A stretch of DNA of 42,274 nucleotides from an uncultured delta proteobacterium (GTDB lineage: Bacteria; Myxococcota_A; Polyangia; Polyangiales; Polyangiaceae). Below, one piece after another: positions 26,924 to 35,800 of the stretch. The notes beneath the pieces were generated by a model. That model was not told the origin of the DNA. It ran no database searches and worked only from the letters and a program-made list of their open reading frames with translations. Location of the stretch: positions 1 through 42,274 of the forward strand of contig CAITIQ010000520.1 in NCBI GenBank assembly GCA_903892415.1, given 5' to 3'. Made by a program: the position numbers and the translations under genes. Numbering within the stretch: the stretch's first letter is position 1; every line of letters begins with the position of its first letter.

Positions 26924-27032
26924 GCGCAAAGGCTAGCAGGTCCGCCAACCGTGGGCGCTGCTCAGAATGCCGGGCGCGCCCCCCCGCCACCAAGCTTCGA
27001 CAACCGCAGCTGGCGTTGCTAGGGTCGAGCCC

Positions 27033-27290
27033 ATGCATCGGCATCCCACCATTCGCTCCTGGGTTCGCGAGGAAGACGGCGCTTACAAGGCCGAGCTTCA
27101 CGGCTTCGAGTTGCACGTCACCTGGAAGCCCGGGGACCGCGCGGGTGAGCGCGGTTTCTTGTGGAAGGCGACCAAAGGCGAGACCGTGCTCGAGTCCGCC
27201 GGCCTCGAAGAGGAGATCGAAGCCGCGATGGGCGCAGCGGAAGGCGCAGCCGAAGCGGCTGGAGCGCCCGCACTACCCGAAGAGGACTAG
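27033..27290 (+). CDS. Small hypothetical protein, 85 residues
   Basis: ATG at 27033 begins MHRHPTIRSWVREEDG. The 85-residue product has the look of a compact beta-rich domain (AYKAELHGFELHVTWKPG, then GFLWKATKG) followed by an acidic, Ala-rich tail. Codon use is normal for the region. No family is recognised. The frame is open upstream to 26967 but that part is Pro/Ser-rich and unlikely to be coding. The stop is followed at once by a GC-rich hairpin between convergent genes. Confidence 0.6.
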   Translation: MHRHPTIRSWVREEDGAYKAELHGFELHVTWKPGDRAGERGFLWKATKGETVLESAGLEEEIEAAMGAAEGAAEAAGAPALPEED

Positions 27291-27314
27291 CAGCAGGGAC
27301 CGGAGGGTCCGCTG
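27291..27314. terminator. Likely bidirectional terminator hairpin
   Basis: Between the convergent stops at 27290 and 27320 the sequence folds as CAGC, a short bulge, GGACC, the loop GGAG, GGTCC, GCTG. It has no T-run, as is common in high-GC genomes. Position between two convergent genes supports the call; it has not been tested for termination. Confidence 0.5.
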
Positions 27315-27319
27315 GCGGG

Positions 27320-28069
27320 TCACTCGATCTCGATATCTGCCGACAGGACGAATTGCTGCGCAGCGCTGCAATGCGAGGCGGAACACTCGGTCGCGCCGAT
27401 CTCCGACTGCACGTGGCCGAGTCGAAGCACCGTCTTTCCTGGGGCCGTAGTCGCAGGAATCTCGAGGTCGAAGGCCCCATCGGGACGGGTGGTTAGGCGC
27501 AGCGGAAAGTTTGGATTCTGGCCCAGGGTGGCTTGCAGATAGTTCTGCTTGTCGGTCGCCGTCGCGCCCGCCTGTACCGGCGGCCAAAGACGAACCGTCG
27601 CCTTTGAAGCGCGCTTCATGCTGGCCGGTGGAGGCGTGACCCAACGCGTCTCCGATAAGACGTTGGGGAACACCGCCCTCAGCTCGGCCGAGCCGTCCCG
27701 CACCAGGATTTCGTTGGCTGTACGGGAGGGCTCGTCTGGCAGTTCGATGTGGAGGTGCGCTGCGTCGCACCAATCCGTGCGCTGTACGGGTAGAAAATCG
27801 CCTTTGGTCTGGCCGGTGGAGCGGCCTCCGGTGAAGACGTCGGTCTGGCGCACACCATCGATCGTCACCTCGAGATCGGAAAGAACGACGCAGGTCCCGT
27901 GTGCGGTTTCGTTTGAGATTGAGAGCATCGGCTTCGCGTTGGCGTCGCGGTAGAGCACGATCCGCGGTGCCGCGACTTCAGCGAGATGGCCGGCTCGCAG
28001 TTCGTGCCTGAACCGATCACACCCGCACAATGCGAGCAACAAGACAGCCGCTACGGGCATTAGGCGCAT
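27320..28069 (-). CDS. Lipoprotein of unknown function
   Basis: 249 residues. The signal peptide MRLMPVAAVLLLALCGC ends in a lipobox (LCGC, Cys17). The mature protein is beta-strand-rich with a few scattered cysteines (GTCVVL, DWC, TECSASHC) that may form disulfides. It reads like a soluble periplasmic beta-sandwich domain. Nothing in the sequence points to a catalytic role. Downstream it faces the 85-residue gene across the hairpin; upstream the four-helix membrane protein gene ends 39 nt away. Confidence 0.75.
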   Translation of the reverse strand: MRLMPVAAVLLLALCGCDRFRHELRAGHLAEVAAPRIVLYRDANAKPMLSISNETAHGTCVVLSDLEVTIDGVRQTDVFTGGRSTGQTKGDFLPVQRTDWCDAAHLHIELPDEPSRTANEILVRDGSAELRAVFPNVLSETRWVTPPPASMKRASKATVRLWPPVQAGATATDKQNYLQATLGQNPNFPLRLTTRPDGAFDLEIPATTAPGKTVLRLGHVQSEIGATECSASHCSAAQQFVLSADIEIE

Positions 28070-28108
28070 GTCCGCGCATGCTAGTAGCTATCGCAAGCCG
28101 TTCGCGCT

Positions 28109-28552
28109 TTATCCCACGCGCGCTGCGGCGCTCGCCCAGGCCAGCACCAGCGCACCGCGCAGCGTCCACGCGACCGTGCGCAGCCAATTGGTGTTCACGA
28201 GCGCCGCATGCGCCTCCGCGTCGAAGCCCGCCGAGAGCAGCGCATGTTTGGGCACCGAGACGAACATCGTAAAGACCCAGGTCGAGAGCGCGAGCACGCC
28301 AGCACAGGCCGCGAGCCAACGCGGCGCCGAGGCGTCGGTCCACAGGGCGAAGGCGGCGATTAGCTCTCCCACCATCAGCGGCCCGACGACGAAGGTAATC
28401 AGCCGCGAATGGGCCTCGTGATAGGCGGCGAACTCAGCGGGCCCCACCTTGGCGAACAGCGGGTAAGCGACGATCTGAACCAGCCAGATCAGCCCGACCA
28501 ACGGCAAGGTCGTAGCCAGGTTGAGCAGCAGCGCGACACGAGACGGTTCCAC
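28109..28552 (-). CDS. Conserved four-helix membrane protein
   Basis: 147 residues with four hydrophobic helices at about 5-28, 50-70, 80-98 and 125-143. Between the first two it has PLFAKVGPAEFAAYHEAHS, with conserved-looking His and Tyr, then RLITFVVGPLM. The C-terminus has TNWLRTVAWTLRG. The layout resembles DUF1772/anthrone-oxygenase-like four-helix proteins, but the assignment is tentative and no substrate is known. It is divergent from the quinone oxidoreductase gene. Confidence 0.72.
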   Translation of the reverse strand: MEPSRVALLLNLATTLPLVGLIWLVQIVAYPLFAKVGPAEFAAYHEAHSRLITFVVGPLMVGELIAAFALWTDASAPRWLAACAGVLALSTWVFTMFVSVPKHALLSAGFDAEAHAALVNTNWLRTVAWTLRGALVLAWASAAARVG

Positions 28553-28635
28553 CGCGCCCCTGTGGGGTCACGATGCGTTCGGGGGAAGGGCGGATCGAGC
28601 TGGCCGCGTACCGCCTGTGCGCTAGCGTGGCCGGC

Positions 28636-29604
28636 GTGAAGAAGATCGTCTTTTCCGAAGTGGGTGGGCCTGAGGTACTTCGTTTGGTAGAGGCGGAGAC
28701 GCCGGAACCCGGGCCCGGTGAAGTGCGGGTGCGGCACCAGGCAATTGGCGTCAATTTTATCGATATCTACCACCGCACCGGGCTCTACCCGGTCCCGCTT
28801 CCGGCCGGACTCGGCCTGGAGGCTGCCGGCGAGATCGACGCTGTTGGCGAGGGCGTCAGCGGCTTTGCGCTGGGAGATCGCGTGGCCTACGCCGGTGGTC
28901 CGCTCGGTGCCTACGCCGAAGCGCGGGTGATCGATCCGAAGCATTTGGTCCGGCTCCCCGCAGGCATCGCTTCGTCGATCGCTGCGGCGACGCTGCTCAA
29001 AAGCATGACCGCGGAGTACCTGATTCGTCGCACGGTTCGCGTCGAGCGCGGCGATTGGGTGCTCTTTCATGCAGCCGCCGGCGGCGTTGGTCTGCTCGCC
29101 TGCGAGTGGTTGGTGAAGCTCGGAGCGCGGGTAATCGCGACTGTGTCGACGGAGGCCAAGGCCGAGGTCGTGCGCAGCCTCGGGGTCGAACATGTGGTGC
29201 TTTATTCGAAGGAGGATTTCGTCGCGCGTTCACGCGAGATCACCGACGGAAAAGGCGTGCGCGTCGTCTACGATTCGGTCGGGCTCGACACCTTCGAGCG
29301 CTCGCTCGACTGCCTGGCGCTGCGCGGTACGCTGGTCGGCTTCGGCAATGCGTCGGGCAAGCCGCCGATGATGGATCCGATGAAGCTGGCCAAGGGCTCC
29401 TACTTCCTCACGCGCGCGACGCTCTTTCACTATACGGCGACGCGCGAAGAGCTCGAACTCTCGAGTGGGACCTTCTTTCAGGCGGTGCTCGACGGCCTCG
29501 TCAACGTGCGTGCTCCCAAGGAGCTTCCGCTGGCGCAGGCTGCTGAGGCCCATCGTGCGCTCGCTGGCCGTGAGACCATCGGCTCGACCATTCTGGTGCC
29601 GTGA
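28636..29604 (+). CDS. Zinc-independent NADPH:quinone oxidoreductase
   Basis: A medium-chain reductase of the QOR group that reduces quinones or related carbonyls using NADPH in the cytoplasm. The GTG at 28636 gives MKKIVFSEVGGPEVL, the usual start of the family, and a protein of 322 residues. Family motifs: QAIGVNFIDIYHRTGLY, GLEAAGEIDAVGEGV, the nucleotide-binding HAAAGGVGLLACEW, VYDSVG and GFGNASG. The cysteine/histidine ligands of zinc-binding alcohol dehydrogenases are absent. The frame is open upstream to 28573 but the extra residues do not fit the family. Confidence 0.9.
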   Translation: MKKIVFSEVGGPEVLRLVEAETPEPGPGEVRVRHQAIGVNFIDIYHRTGLYPVPLPAGLGLEAAGEIDAVGEGVSGFALGDRVAYAGGPLGAYAEARVIDPKHLVRLPAGIASSIAAATLLKSMTAEYLIRRTVRVERGDWVLFHAAAGGVGLLACEWLVKLGARVIATVSTEAKAEVVRSLGVEHVVLYSKEDFVARSREITDGKGVRVVYDSVGLDTFERSLDCLALRGTLVGFGNASGKPPMMDPMKLAKGSYFLTRATLFHYTATREELELSSGTFFQAVLDGLVNVRAPKELPLAQAAEAHRALAGRETIGSTILVP

Positions 29605-29639
29605 GTTCGCCGTTGGTGCCGGAGCGGCCCTGCGATCCC

Positions 29640-30890
29640 TCAGCGGATCACGAAGCGCTCCGGCCGTTTGGCGATGCCGCGCTCCACCAGGATCACCACC
29701 GAAGCCGGGGCCAGCGTCAGCGCTGGAATGGCCCACGGCAGCGGAAGTCCGCGCCACACCGCGAATACCACCCCCGCCAAGATCACAAGGCTGCCCACCC
29801 ACACCAGGTTGAGCCGTGCCGCGTGCCGAGTGACATGGACGCTCATCCACCAAACCAAAAGCAGATACACAGCCACGGCGATCGCGACCAAGCCAACCGC
29901 GTAGGTCGGTGAAAGAACATGCAGCGGGCTCGCTGCTTTGGCCGCCTGCAGTTGGTCGGCGACCAAGCCAAGGAAGGCTCCCAGCGCTGCCAGCGCCATA
30001 AACAGAAAGGCGTGGCCGTAGCCCCAGCGAAAGGCACGTTCACGATGTTTGTGCAGCGCATCCCCGGAAGGCACCAAGAAGTAGACCCACCACAGGCTCA
30101 AGATCAGGCTCGCTGCGCCGAAGCCAACCAGCATCACCTCCAATGACCAACCGCCTGTGGCGATCAGCCCTGCCACGGCGTTGCTCGCGCCCAGCACGCA
30201 CTCGCCGAGCACGATGATGGTGAACAGCCCATAACGTTCGGCGATGTGATGGGCGTGCCACGGCGTGTGGCCTGCCTTGGCGGCCCATACAGGAATCCCC
30301 AGCTCAACGGCCGCGAGCGCGATGAAGGAAGGCAGGCCCGCGGAGGCTGGCAGCAGCAAGCGAAGCACCCACAAGACCTGCACCGCGCTCACCCCGACGG
30401 CGTAACGCAAGCAGGTGGTTCGGCGTTCTGGGTGCTCGCGCGCCGCGCGCAGCCATAGGGCCACCAAGCCCACCCTCATGATCACATAGCCGACGGTGAT
30501 GGTCGCAAAGCCGCCTGAGGCGGCCTGTGGCACGCCCGCCGCAAGCACGAGTACGCCGACCATCTGCACCATCGTGAGGAAACGGTAGGAAACGTCATCG
30601 GTGTCGTAGGCGCTGGCAAACCAGGTGAACGACATCCACGCCCACCAAATGGCGAAGAAGCTCGTGACGAAGCCGAGCAAGCCGCTCGCCAAGTGATGCT
30701 CGGCCGCTGCGTGATGAAGCTGGGCTGCCGCTGCTGCGATCGCCACCACGAAGGTCAGGCCGAACAAAAGCTCGAGCGAGGTGGAGACCCGGTGGCTCTC
30801 GTGGATGTCACGGCCCACCATGCGCTTGCGCTTGCGCGTGGGTTTATGGGCGTGCGGCGCGGTCTCGGATGCTTGGTGGTCCGACGACAT
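29640..30890 (-). CDS. ltrA: LtrA-family membrane protein (low temperature requirement A)
   Basis: 416 residues from ATG at 30890, preceded by GGAG about 11 nt upstream; the start is 5 nt after the stop of the CoA-transferase. A basic His/Lys/Arg-rich N-terminus (HKPTRKRKRM) precedes the family motif HESHRVSTSLELLFGLTFVVAIA. About ten membrane helices follow, with FFAIWWAWMSFTWFASAYDTDD and AERYGLFTIIVLGE, both diagnostic of LtrA. The biochemical role of LtrA proteins is not settled; the name comes from a cold-sensitive Listeria mutant. It is probably co-transcribed with the CoA-transferase. Confidence 0.88.
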   Translation of the reverse strand: MSSDHQASETAPHAHKPTRKRKRMVGRDIHESHRVSTSLELLFGLTFVVAIAAAAAQLHHAAAEHHLASGLLGFVTSFFAIWWAWMSFTWFASAYDTDDVSYRFLTMVQMVGVLVLAAGVPQAASGGFATITVGYVIMRVGLVALWLRAAREHPERRTTCLRYAVGVSAVQVLWVLRLLLPASAGLPSFIALAAVELGIPVWAAKAGHTPWHAHHIAERYGLFTIIVLGECVLGASNAVAGLIATGGWSLEVMLVGFGAASLILSLWWVYFLVPSGDALHKHRERAFRWGYGHAFLFMALAALGAFLGLVADQLQAAKAASPLHVLSPTYAVGLVAIAVAVYLLLVWWMSVHVTRHAARLNLVWVGSLVILAGVVFAVWRGLPLPWAIPALTLAPASVVILVERGIAKRPERFVIR

Positions 30891-30895
30891 CGGGC

Positions 30896-32200
30896 CTAGC
30901 TCCGGCCAAAGTCGAAGTGGCGCACCTCGGTGACCTCGCGCCGCAGCTCCGCGCGAAAGTCGGGGTGGGCCAAGGAGATCAGCCCCTCGGCGCGTTCGCG
31001 CAGGCTCTTGCCGTGCATGTTGAGGGCGCCGTACTCGGTGACGATCCAATGCAAGTGACCGCGGGTGGTGACCACGCCCGCCCCTTGTTTCAAGGCCGCG
31101 ACGATGCGCGAGAACTTACCGCCGGAGGCCGTAGAGGGTAGGGCGATGATCGGCTTGCCGTGCCGCGAGAGCGCTGCGCCGCGAATGAAGTCCATCTGCC
31201 CGCCGATGCCCGAGTAGATCGAATGACCCATCGAATCAGCGCAAACCTGGCCGGATAGATCGATCTCGATCGCTGAGTTGATGGCGGTCACGCGCTCATT
31301 CTTGCGGATCAGCGCTGTGTCGTTGGTGCGGTCACATGAGTGGAACTCGACAGCGAGGTTGTCATCGACGAAGTCGAACACCCGCTTGGTGCCGGTGACG
31401 AAGCTCGTCACCGTGCGGCCGGGATGAATCGCTTTGCGCTTGTTGGTGATCACACCGCCCTCGATCAGGGGCACCAGCCCGTCGGAGAACATCTCGGTGT
31501 GTACGCCGAGCTCCAGCTTGTTACCGAGCATGGCCAGCACCGCGTCGGGGATGGCGCCGATCCCCATTTGCAGCGTGGCTCCGTCCTCCACCAAGTCGGC
31601 GATCAGCTCGCCGATGCGTCGCTCCACCGGACCGATGGCAGCGGGAGGCGCCTCACAAAGCGGCCTGTCGCTCTCGATCGCCGCGGAGACGCGCGACGCC
31701 GGGACCACGGTGGCGCCGTGGGTGCGCGGCATCTGCCTGTTGATCTCGACGATCACCGTGCGCGCTGTGTCGAGCGCTGCGCGGGCGACATCACAGGAGC
31801 TACCGAGCGTCATATTGCCGTGCCGATCCGGCGGTGAGACCTGCAGCACCGCCACGTCCAACTCGACCTGGCCGGAGAGAAACAGCCCGGGAATGTCCGA
31901 AAGGAAGATCGGGATGAAGTCGGCTTCACCGGCGGCGATGGCTTTGCGTGCTGCCGGACCGGTGAAGAAGGAGCTCGAAAGAAAGCGACCGTGCGCCGCG
32001 GCCTCGAAGAACGGAACCTCGCCCGCGAGGTGCAGATGGTAGAGCCGTACAGCTTGCAAATCAGTGCGCCGCCCGAGCGCCGCTAACAGCGGTGTAGGCG
32101 TCGCCGAAGCGCCGTGAACAAACAGCCGCTGGCCCGATTGAACGAGCTTTACTGCGCTATCGGCGTCGGTGATTTTGGCCTGCAACGAGCTTGCGTTCAT
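30896..32200 (-). CDS. Acetyl-CoA hydrolase/transferase family protein (4-hydroxybutyrate CoA-transferase-like)
   Basis: 434 residues. Members move CoA between acyl groups through a glutamyl-CoA intermediate. The catalytic Glu is Glu236 in HTEMFSDG. Other family marks are GASATPTPLL, VSPPDRHGNMTLG, LQMGIGAIPDAV, GIGGQMDF and TASGGKFSRIV. The length matches 4-hydroxybutyrate and acetate CoA-transferases (about 430-440), and not the longer Cat1-type acetyl-CoA hydrolases (about 500). The actual acyl substrate cannot be told from these motifs. It leads a two-gene unit with ltrA. Confidence 0.9.
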   Translation of the reverse strand: MNASSLQAKITDADSAVKLVQSGQRLFVHGASATPTPLLAALGRRTDLQAVRLYHLHLAGEVPFFEAAAHGRFLSSSFFTGPAARKAIAAGEADFIPIFLSDIPGLFLSGQVELDVAVLQVSPPDRHGNMTLGSSCDVARAALDTARTVIVEINRQMPRTHGATVVPASRVSAAIESDRPLCEAPPAAIGPVERRIGELIADLVEDGATLQMGIGAIPDAVLAMLGNKLELGVHTEMFSDGLVPLIEGGVITNKRKAIHPGRTVTSFVTGTKRVFDFVDDNLAVEFHSCDRTNDTALIRKNERVTAINSAIEIDLSGQVCADSMGHSIYSGIGGQMDFIRGAALSRHGKPIIALPSTASGGKFSRIVAALKQGAGVVTTRGHLHWIVTEYGALNMHGKSLRERAEGLISLAHPDFRAELRREVTEVRHFDFGRS

Positions 32201-32260
32201 GGCTGCTGACTAGCACGAAGCAAGCATGAGCGGACGTGCTTCGCACAAAGTGACCCGACG

Positions 32261-33616
32261 TCATGGGGCCTGCGAAGACGGCTTGACGGGTGTGACCTCC
32301 GCATCGGTGAGCAGTTGGCTGAGATCGAAGAGGCGGCCACGTTTGCAGCCCGCCAGCTCCTCGGTCGTGCGCATGCATTCCTCATCGGAGCGCGTGGGGA
32401 TGGACGTCACATCGGCCAGGTCGCTCGCGAACTCCGGCTTGCCTTGGGCCAGCGACGCAAAGCGTTGATAGGCGTCCCTGGCTTGGGCTAGCCCGCCCGG
32501 GCCCGCGCCGAAGCGCTCCTCCAACGCGGCCAAGTTGAAGTGCGCCTCAGGCCGGCCCGGAGAAAGTCGGATCGCCTCGGCCAGCTCGGCACGAGCTTGC
32601 TGCAGCTTTGTAGCGCCATGCGTTGGGTCACTCGCCTGGCCGCGCAGCGCGAGTGCGAGCCCTAGCCGCGCGTCGTACGAGTTCGGCTGCAACTCGCGCA
32701 CGTGGCGATAGGACTGCTCGGCTCGGGCGAAGCTGCGAAAGGCGATGTTCAAAGCCGCCGAGTTCAGGTGCGCCTCGACGTAGTCGGGGGCGAGCTCGAG
32801 CGCTCGATCGAAGGACTTCGCAGCGGCGCCAGCGCCGCCCAGCTCGAACTGCACCAGGCCCAAGGTGTTGTAGAGCGGCGCGTACGAAGCATCGACGAGC
32901 AAGGCTTGGCTGCAGAGCAAAAGCGCCAACTCCAGCGACTGCGTGGCGAGCTTGGGCTGCTTCAGATCGCGGTTTAGCAGACTGCTCGAACGCCCGGACT
33001 CTTCACGAGCCAGGTCCAATTGCAACATCGCCAGTTCGTTGCGAGCGGCGCTGAGCCTGTCTTGGACCGCCAAGGCGCGCATGAAGTTCTTGCGCGCGCG
33101 TTCGCGATCATTCGGGCCGTCTTGGTCCTGCTCACGGTTATTGCGCAAGCGCTGCGCTCGGCCAAGCTCGAGCAGCGCCTCTGCATCGGTGTAGCTCGAA
33201 TCGAGCACCGCCTTCTGCAAGACCGCGACCCGCGCGTCGTGCGACAAGGAGCTATCGAGCAACGCGAGCCGCACACGGGCTTGCGAAAGCGTCGGTCGCG
33301 CCTCGAGCGCCTCGCGATAATACGAGATGGCGAGCTCGCGCTTGCCGCAGGTTTGCGCGACCACGCCCAAGTTGAAGAGCGCCATCGTGCGCAGGTGTTC
33401 GTCGTTGGTGCGAGCCTTGAAAGCCTGCAGCAGCTCGTTGCAGCTATCGACGTCGTTGGCCTTCAGCTCGCCGGTTCGCTCGACCAGCCGCGCAAAGCTT
33501 GGTTCGCTCGAACAATCGGAGCAGTCGGTGCCCAGCGGCTGTTCGGGCACAACCGGCTCCGAGGTGCTGGCGCAAGCGAAGAGCCACGGGAGAAGCAGCA
33601 GCAAGCTGTGTCGCAT
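32261..33616 (-). CDS. TPR-repeat lipoprotein
   Basis: 451 residues. The short signal peptide MRHSLLLLLPWLFAC ends with lipidated Cys15. The mature protein is mostly tetratricopeptide repeats, about 70-390, with clear units such as LGLVQFELGGAGAAAKSFDRALELAPDY (seen as GAGAAAKSFDRALELAP) and FNLGVVAQTCGKRELAISYY. The TPR fold suggests an envelope-anchored docking or assembly protein. Myxobacterial gliding clusters contain similar proteins, but no such neighbours are present here, so no motility role is claimed. The start is divergent from the ferritin-like gene across 94 nt. Confidence 0.85.
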   Translation of the reverse strand: MRHSLLLLLPWLFACASTSEPVVPEQPLGTDCSDCSSEPSFARLVERTGELKANDVDSCNELLQAFKARTNDEHLRTMALFNLGVVAQTCGKRELAISYYREALEARPTLSQARVRLALLDSSLSHDARVAVLQKAVLDSSYTDAEALLELGRAQRLRNNREQDQDGPNDRERARKNFMRALAVQDRLSAARNELAMLQLDLAREESGRSSSLLNRDLKQPKLATQSLELALLLCSQALLVDASYAPLYNTLGLVQFELGGAGAAAKSFDRALELAPDYVEAHLNSAALNIAFRSFARAEQSYRHVRELQPNSYDARLGLALALRGQASDPTHGATKLQQARAELAEAIRLSPGRPEAHFNLAALEERFGAGPGGLAQARDAYQRFASLAQGKPEFASDLADVTSIPTRSDEECMRTTEELAGCKRGRLFDLSQLLTDAEVTPVKPSSQAP

Positions 33617-33710
33617 GGCCTGTAGACCCGGCTACCGCCTGCGCCTTGGGTCCAATGCGTGATACCGCACGGTCATGCCGCGCGCGGTCCCGATGCCGTA
33701 GCATCTCCGC

Positions 33711-34823
33711 ATGCACCGCCACCCCTCGGCCCTTCGCCTTTTCACCGCCATCAGCCTGGCCCTCACCAGCGGCGCATGCGACGGGGGCGCAGGCAGTGCG
33801 TCGGCCAGTGCGTCGGCCAGCGCACCTTCAACTGCGACGGCGAAGACCAGCGCTGCGCCGGCGCCGAGCAGCGAGCCGGCGGGGACGGAGGCAACGCCCA
33901 CGCTTACGGGGAGCGCGAGCGCGATGCCCAGCGCGAGTGCGATGCCCAGCGCGAGCGCGATGCCCAGTGCGAGCGCGATGCCCAGCGTTGCGACCAAACC
34001 GCCATCGCAACCGCAACCGCGGAAGCCCAATCCGCGTGACTCCTGGGTCGAAGGCCGTCCCTTCATCGTGGACGACCAAGCGCGCGTAGCAACGCTCACG
34101 ACTGCGTCCAGCTTCTCCGACGAGCGTTTGGCCATCGACACGAGCTCGCTCTCGGAGAAGGAGCGCGCCCAAATGATTGAGCACTTCAGCCACTGGGCGC
34201 TCGGCGAACATGCCTCGATCGCTTCCTTCGCGCGCTTCACGCTGCAGCTGCTCGCGCTCGGTGCGCCCTCCCACCTGCTGCAGGCGTCGATCGCCGCCGC
34301 CGATGATGAACGACGTCACGCCCAGCTCGGCTTCAGCTTTCTGCGCGCCCTTGGTGTGGAGCTCGCGCCGGGCCCGATCGCGATCGCCGGCGCGCTCGAG
34401 CAAAGCTCGCTCGAACAGGTGTTTCGCATGGTGGTGCGTGAGAGCATCTTGGGCGAGACCTTCTCGGCCTTGGAAGCGTTGCACGTCGTGCCGTGGATCA
34501 AGGACCCGCTGTTTCAGCGCGAACTCGGCCGTTTGGCCGAGGAGGAAGCACGCCACGCGGAGCTCGGCTTCGTCTTCGCCGCTTGGGCGATCAAACAGCG
34601 CCCAGCGCTAGCGAGCGTGCTCGAGCAAGAGCTCGCGCGCTTCATCGAGCCGGAGATCCGCGCCTGCACCGGCCAGCGCGAATGGGGCGTCTTATCCAGC
34701 GAAGAGCGCCTCGCCTTGCGCGAAATGACCTGGCGCGAAGTGGTTCGACCGCTTTGTCAGCAGCTGTGCGTTGCGACAGCTATTGCAGACCGACGAGGAC
34801 CTGCAGCGGCGTTTGGGGGTTAA
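33711..34823 (+). CDS. Ferritin-like diiron lipoprotein with repeat linker
   Basis: 370 residues. The signal peptide ends in lipobox TSGAC (Cys23). A low-complexity Ser/Ala/Pro linker (24-100) includes four copies of SASAMP at 68-91. The folded part (about 150-330) has the four-helix ferritin-like ligand pattern: Glu166 in LGEHASIASFARF, Glu200 and His203 in DDERRHAQL, Glu249 in LGETFSALEA, and Glu279 and His282 in EEEARHAEL. The ligand set E, ExxH, E, ExxH is that of diiron carboxylate proteins, so it may oxidise iron or another substrate while tethered to the envelope. Ferritin-like proteins with a lipid anchor and long linker are uncommon. Confidence 0.87.
   Translation: MHRHPSALRLFTAISLALTSGACDGGAGSASASASASAPSTATAKTSAAPAPSSEPAGTEATPTLTGSASAMPSASAMPSASAMPSASAMPSVATKPPSQPQPRKPNPRDSWVEGRPFIVDDQARVATLTTASSFSDERLAIDTSSLSEKERAQMIEHFSHWALGEHASIASFARFTLQLLALGAPSHLLQASIAAADDERRHAQLGFSFLRALGVELAPGPIAIAGALEQSSLEQVFRMVVRESILGETFSALEALHVVPWIKDPLFQRELGRLAEEEARHAELGFVFAAWAIKQRPALASVLEQELARFIEPEIRACTGQREWGVLSSEERLALREMTWREVVRPLCQQLCVATAIADRRGPAAAFGG
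33912..33983 (+). repeat. Four 18-bp tandem repeats encoding SASAMP
   Basis: The unit AGCGCGAGCGCGATGCCC occurs four times with one or two third-base changes between copies. It is in frame within the ferritin-like lipoprotein gene and sets linker length. Copy number in such coding microsatellites can vary between strains. Confidence 0.92.
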
Positions 34824-34961
34824 CGACGATTCGCGCTTACGAAATGAAGCGACTTGCTCGCCAACGCCGTCCCTCCACTAGCTTATACCTTATGACCAAG
34901 CGCTGCGAGGCCATCCAGTACCTCTTACGGTGCTATCTGACGGAGAAGTCGCACTGAAGCG
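34824..34961. other. Convergent intergenic gap, nothing identified
   Basis: The 138 nt between two convergent stops contain no RNA gene, clear hairpin or attC-like site that I can see. The base composition becomes less GC-rich from here on, so it may mark the left border of an accessory region. Confidence 0.4.
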
Positions 34962-35381
34962 CTACGGCAACTGTTGATTGAGCAGCGGGTGGGGCTGCAC
35001 TAGCACTTCGAGAACGAGCGAAGCCTGCTCCGTCCAATTCTCTTCATCCAGCGAGTGCTCTAGCAGGATGCGGTGTGTACCCTGCTCTCGAATGGGTAAC
35101 GCCCATATCACATGCAGCGACTTGTGCACTTTCGTCGGGCCTCGCGCCGGCACGACAAGCTCCGCCCTAGAAAGGCTTACTTGCCCGTTCGACGGTCCGA
35201 CTACGCGCACTCTCTCGAATCCCCTGAACCCCACGTCGCCCGGCTCGTAGCAGGCCGCACATGCGAGGCGGTTGAGCAGGGAAGGCAGCTCCGAGACGAG
35301 AACTGTGTCGAGGATGTTGAAAGCCGTTACGCGGCCCGTCATCTGGTCGAGCGCGATCCCTTCGCATCCGACGAACCACAT
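34962..35381 (-). CDS. DUF6941-like hypothetical protein, third gene of a minus operon
   Basis: From ATG at 35381 the protein is 139 residues, beginning MWFVGCEGIALDQMTG. The longer open frame up to 35630 overlaps the gene before it and is Cys/Arg/Ser-rich noise, so it was not used. The pattern with CEGIALD, TAFNILDT and a mostly beta-strand body resembles small phage-like or DUF6941 proteins; this is a weak match by eye. It starts 14 nt after the stop of the preceding gene. No signal peptide or membrane segment. Confidence 0.6.
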   Translation of the reverse strand: MWFVGCEGIALDQMTGRVTAFNILDTVLVSELPSLLNRLACAACYEPGDVGFRGFERVRVVGPSNGQVSLSRAELVVPARGPTKVHKSLHVIWALPIREQGTHRILLEHSLDEENWTEQASLVLEVLVQPHPLLNQQLP

Positions 35382-35395
35382 CAAGCGCGGTGAGG

Positions 35396-35800
35396 TCACG
35401 CAGCCATACTCCGCCGTTGGCCGTCGCGGTCGCTGGCAGACGAACTCGAACGTTTCGACGGTGGCGTTGAGGTGGGCGCCGAAGGTGGAGACTCGTGGGA
35501 CGGGTAAGAAGCGCCGGCAATCGTCAGCGTTGAGCCAAGCTCTACATCCACCGCCATGGCTTCGCGAATCTGTGCGCGAAGAGCAAATAGCTGAAGACGC
35601 GCAGAAACAAGCCGAACGGCGACAGCACAACTGCCCGAGGTGGCCTGAACGGCATCGAACTGGCTAAGCGTCCACATGAGTTCCTCCGCGTATTCCTCCT
35701 TCAGTTCCTCGTCGAGATCCGACCAGGTGTTAAGAGTGCGGGGCATATTGTTAACCAGTTGCTCCAGTCCAGCCATAAACTGGTCCACCGTAAAATTCAT
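35396..35800 (-). CDS. Small acidic hypothetical protein, second gene of a minus operon
   Basis: 134 residues from ATG at 35800, whose ATGA overlaps the stop of the gene before; GGAGG lies 8 nt upstream of the start. Residues 1-50 are helical and acidic (FMAGLEQLVNNMPRTLNTW, then LDEELKEEYAEELMW). The C-terminal 35 residues are Ser/Pro/Arg-rich and disordered. The overlap implies coupled expression with the gene before. An acidic helical protein coupled to a basic one would suit an antitoxin or immunity protein, but no family is recognised. Confidence 0.6.
   Translation of the reverse strand: MNFTVDQFMAGLEQLVNNMPRTLNTWSDLDEELKEEYAEELMWTLSQFDAVQATSGSCAVAVRLVSARLQLFALRAQIREAMAVDVELGSTLTIAGASYPSHESPPSAPTSTPPSKRSSSSASDRDGQRRSMAA

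Noticed and set aside
33912..33983. Tandem repeat considered as CRISPR-like
   Set aside because: Repeats abut without spacers and encode SASAMP in frame.
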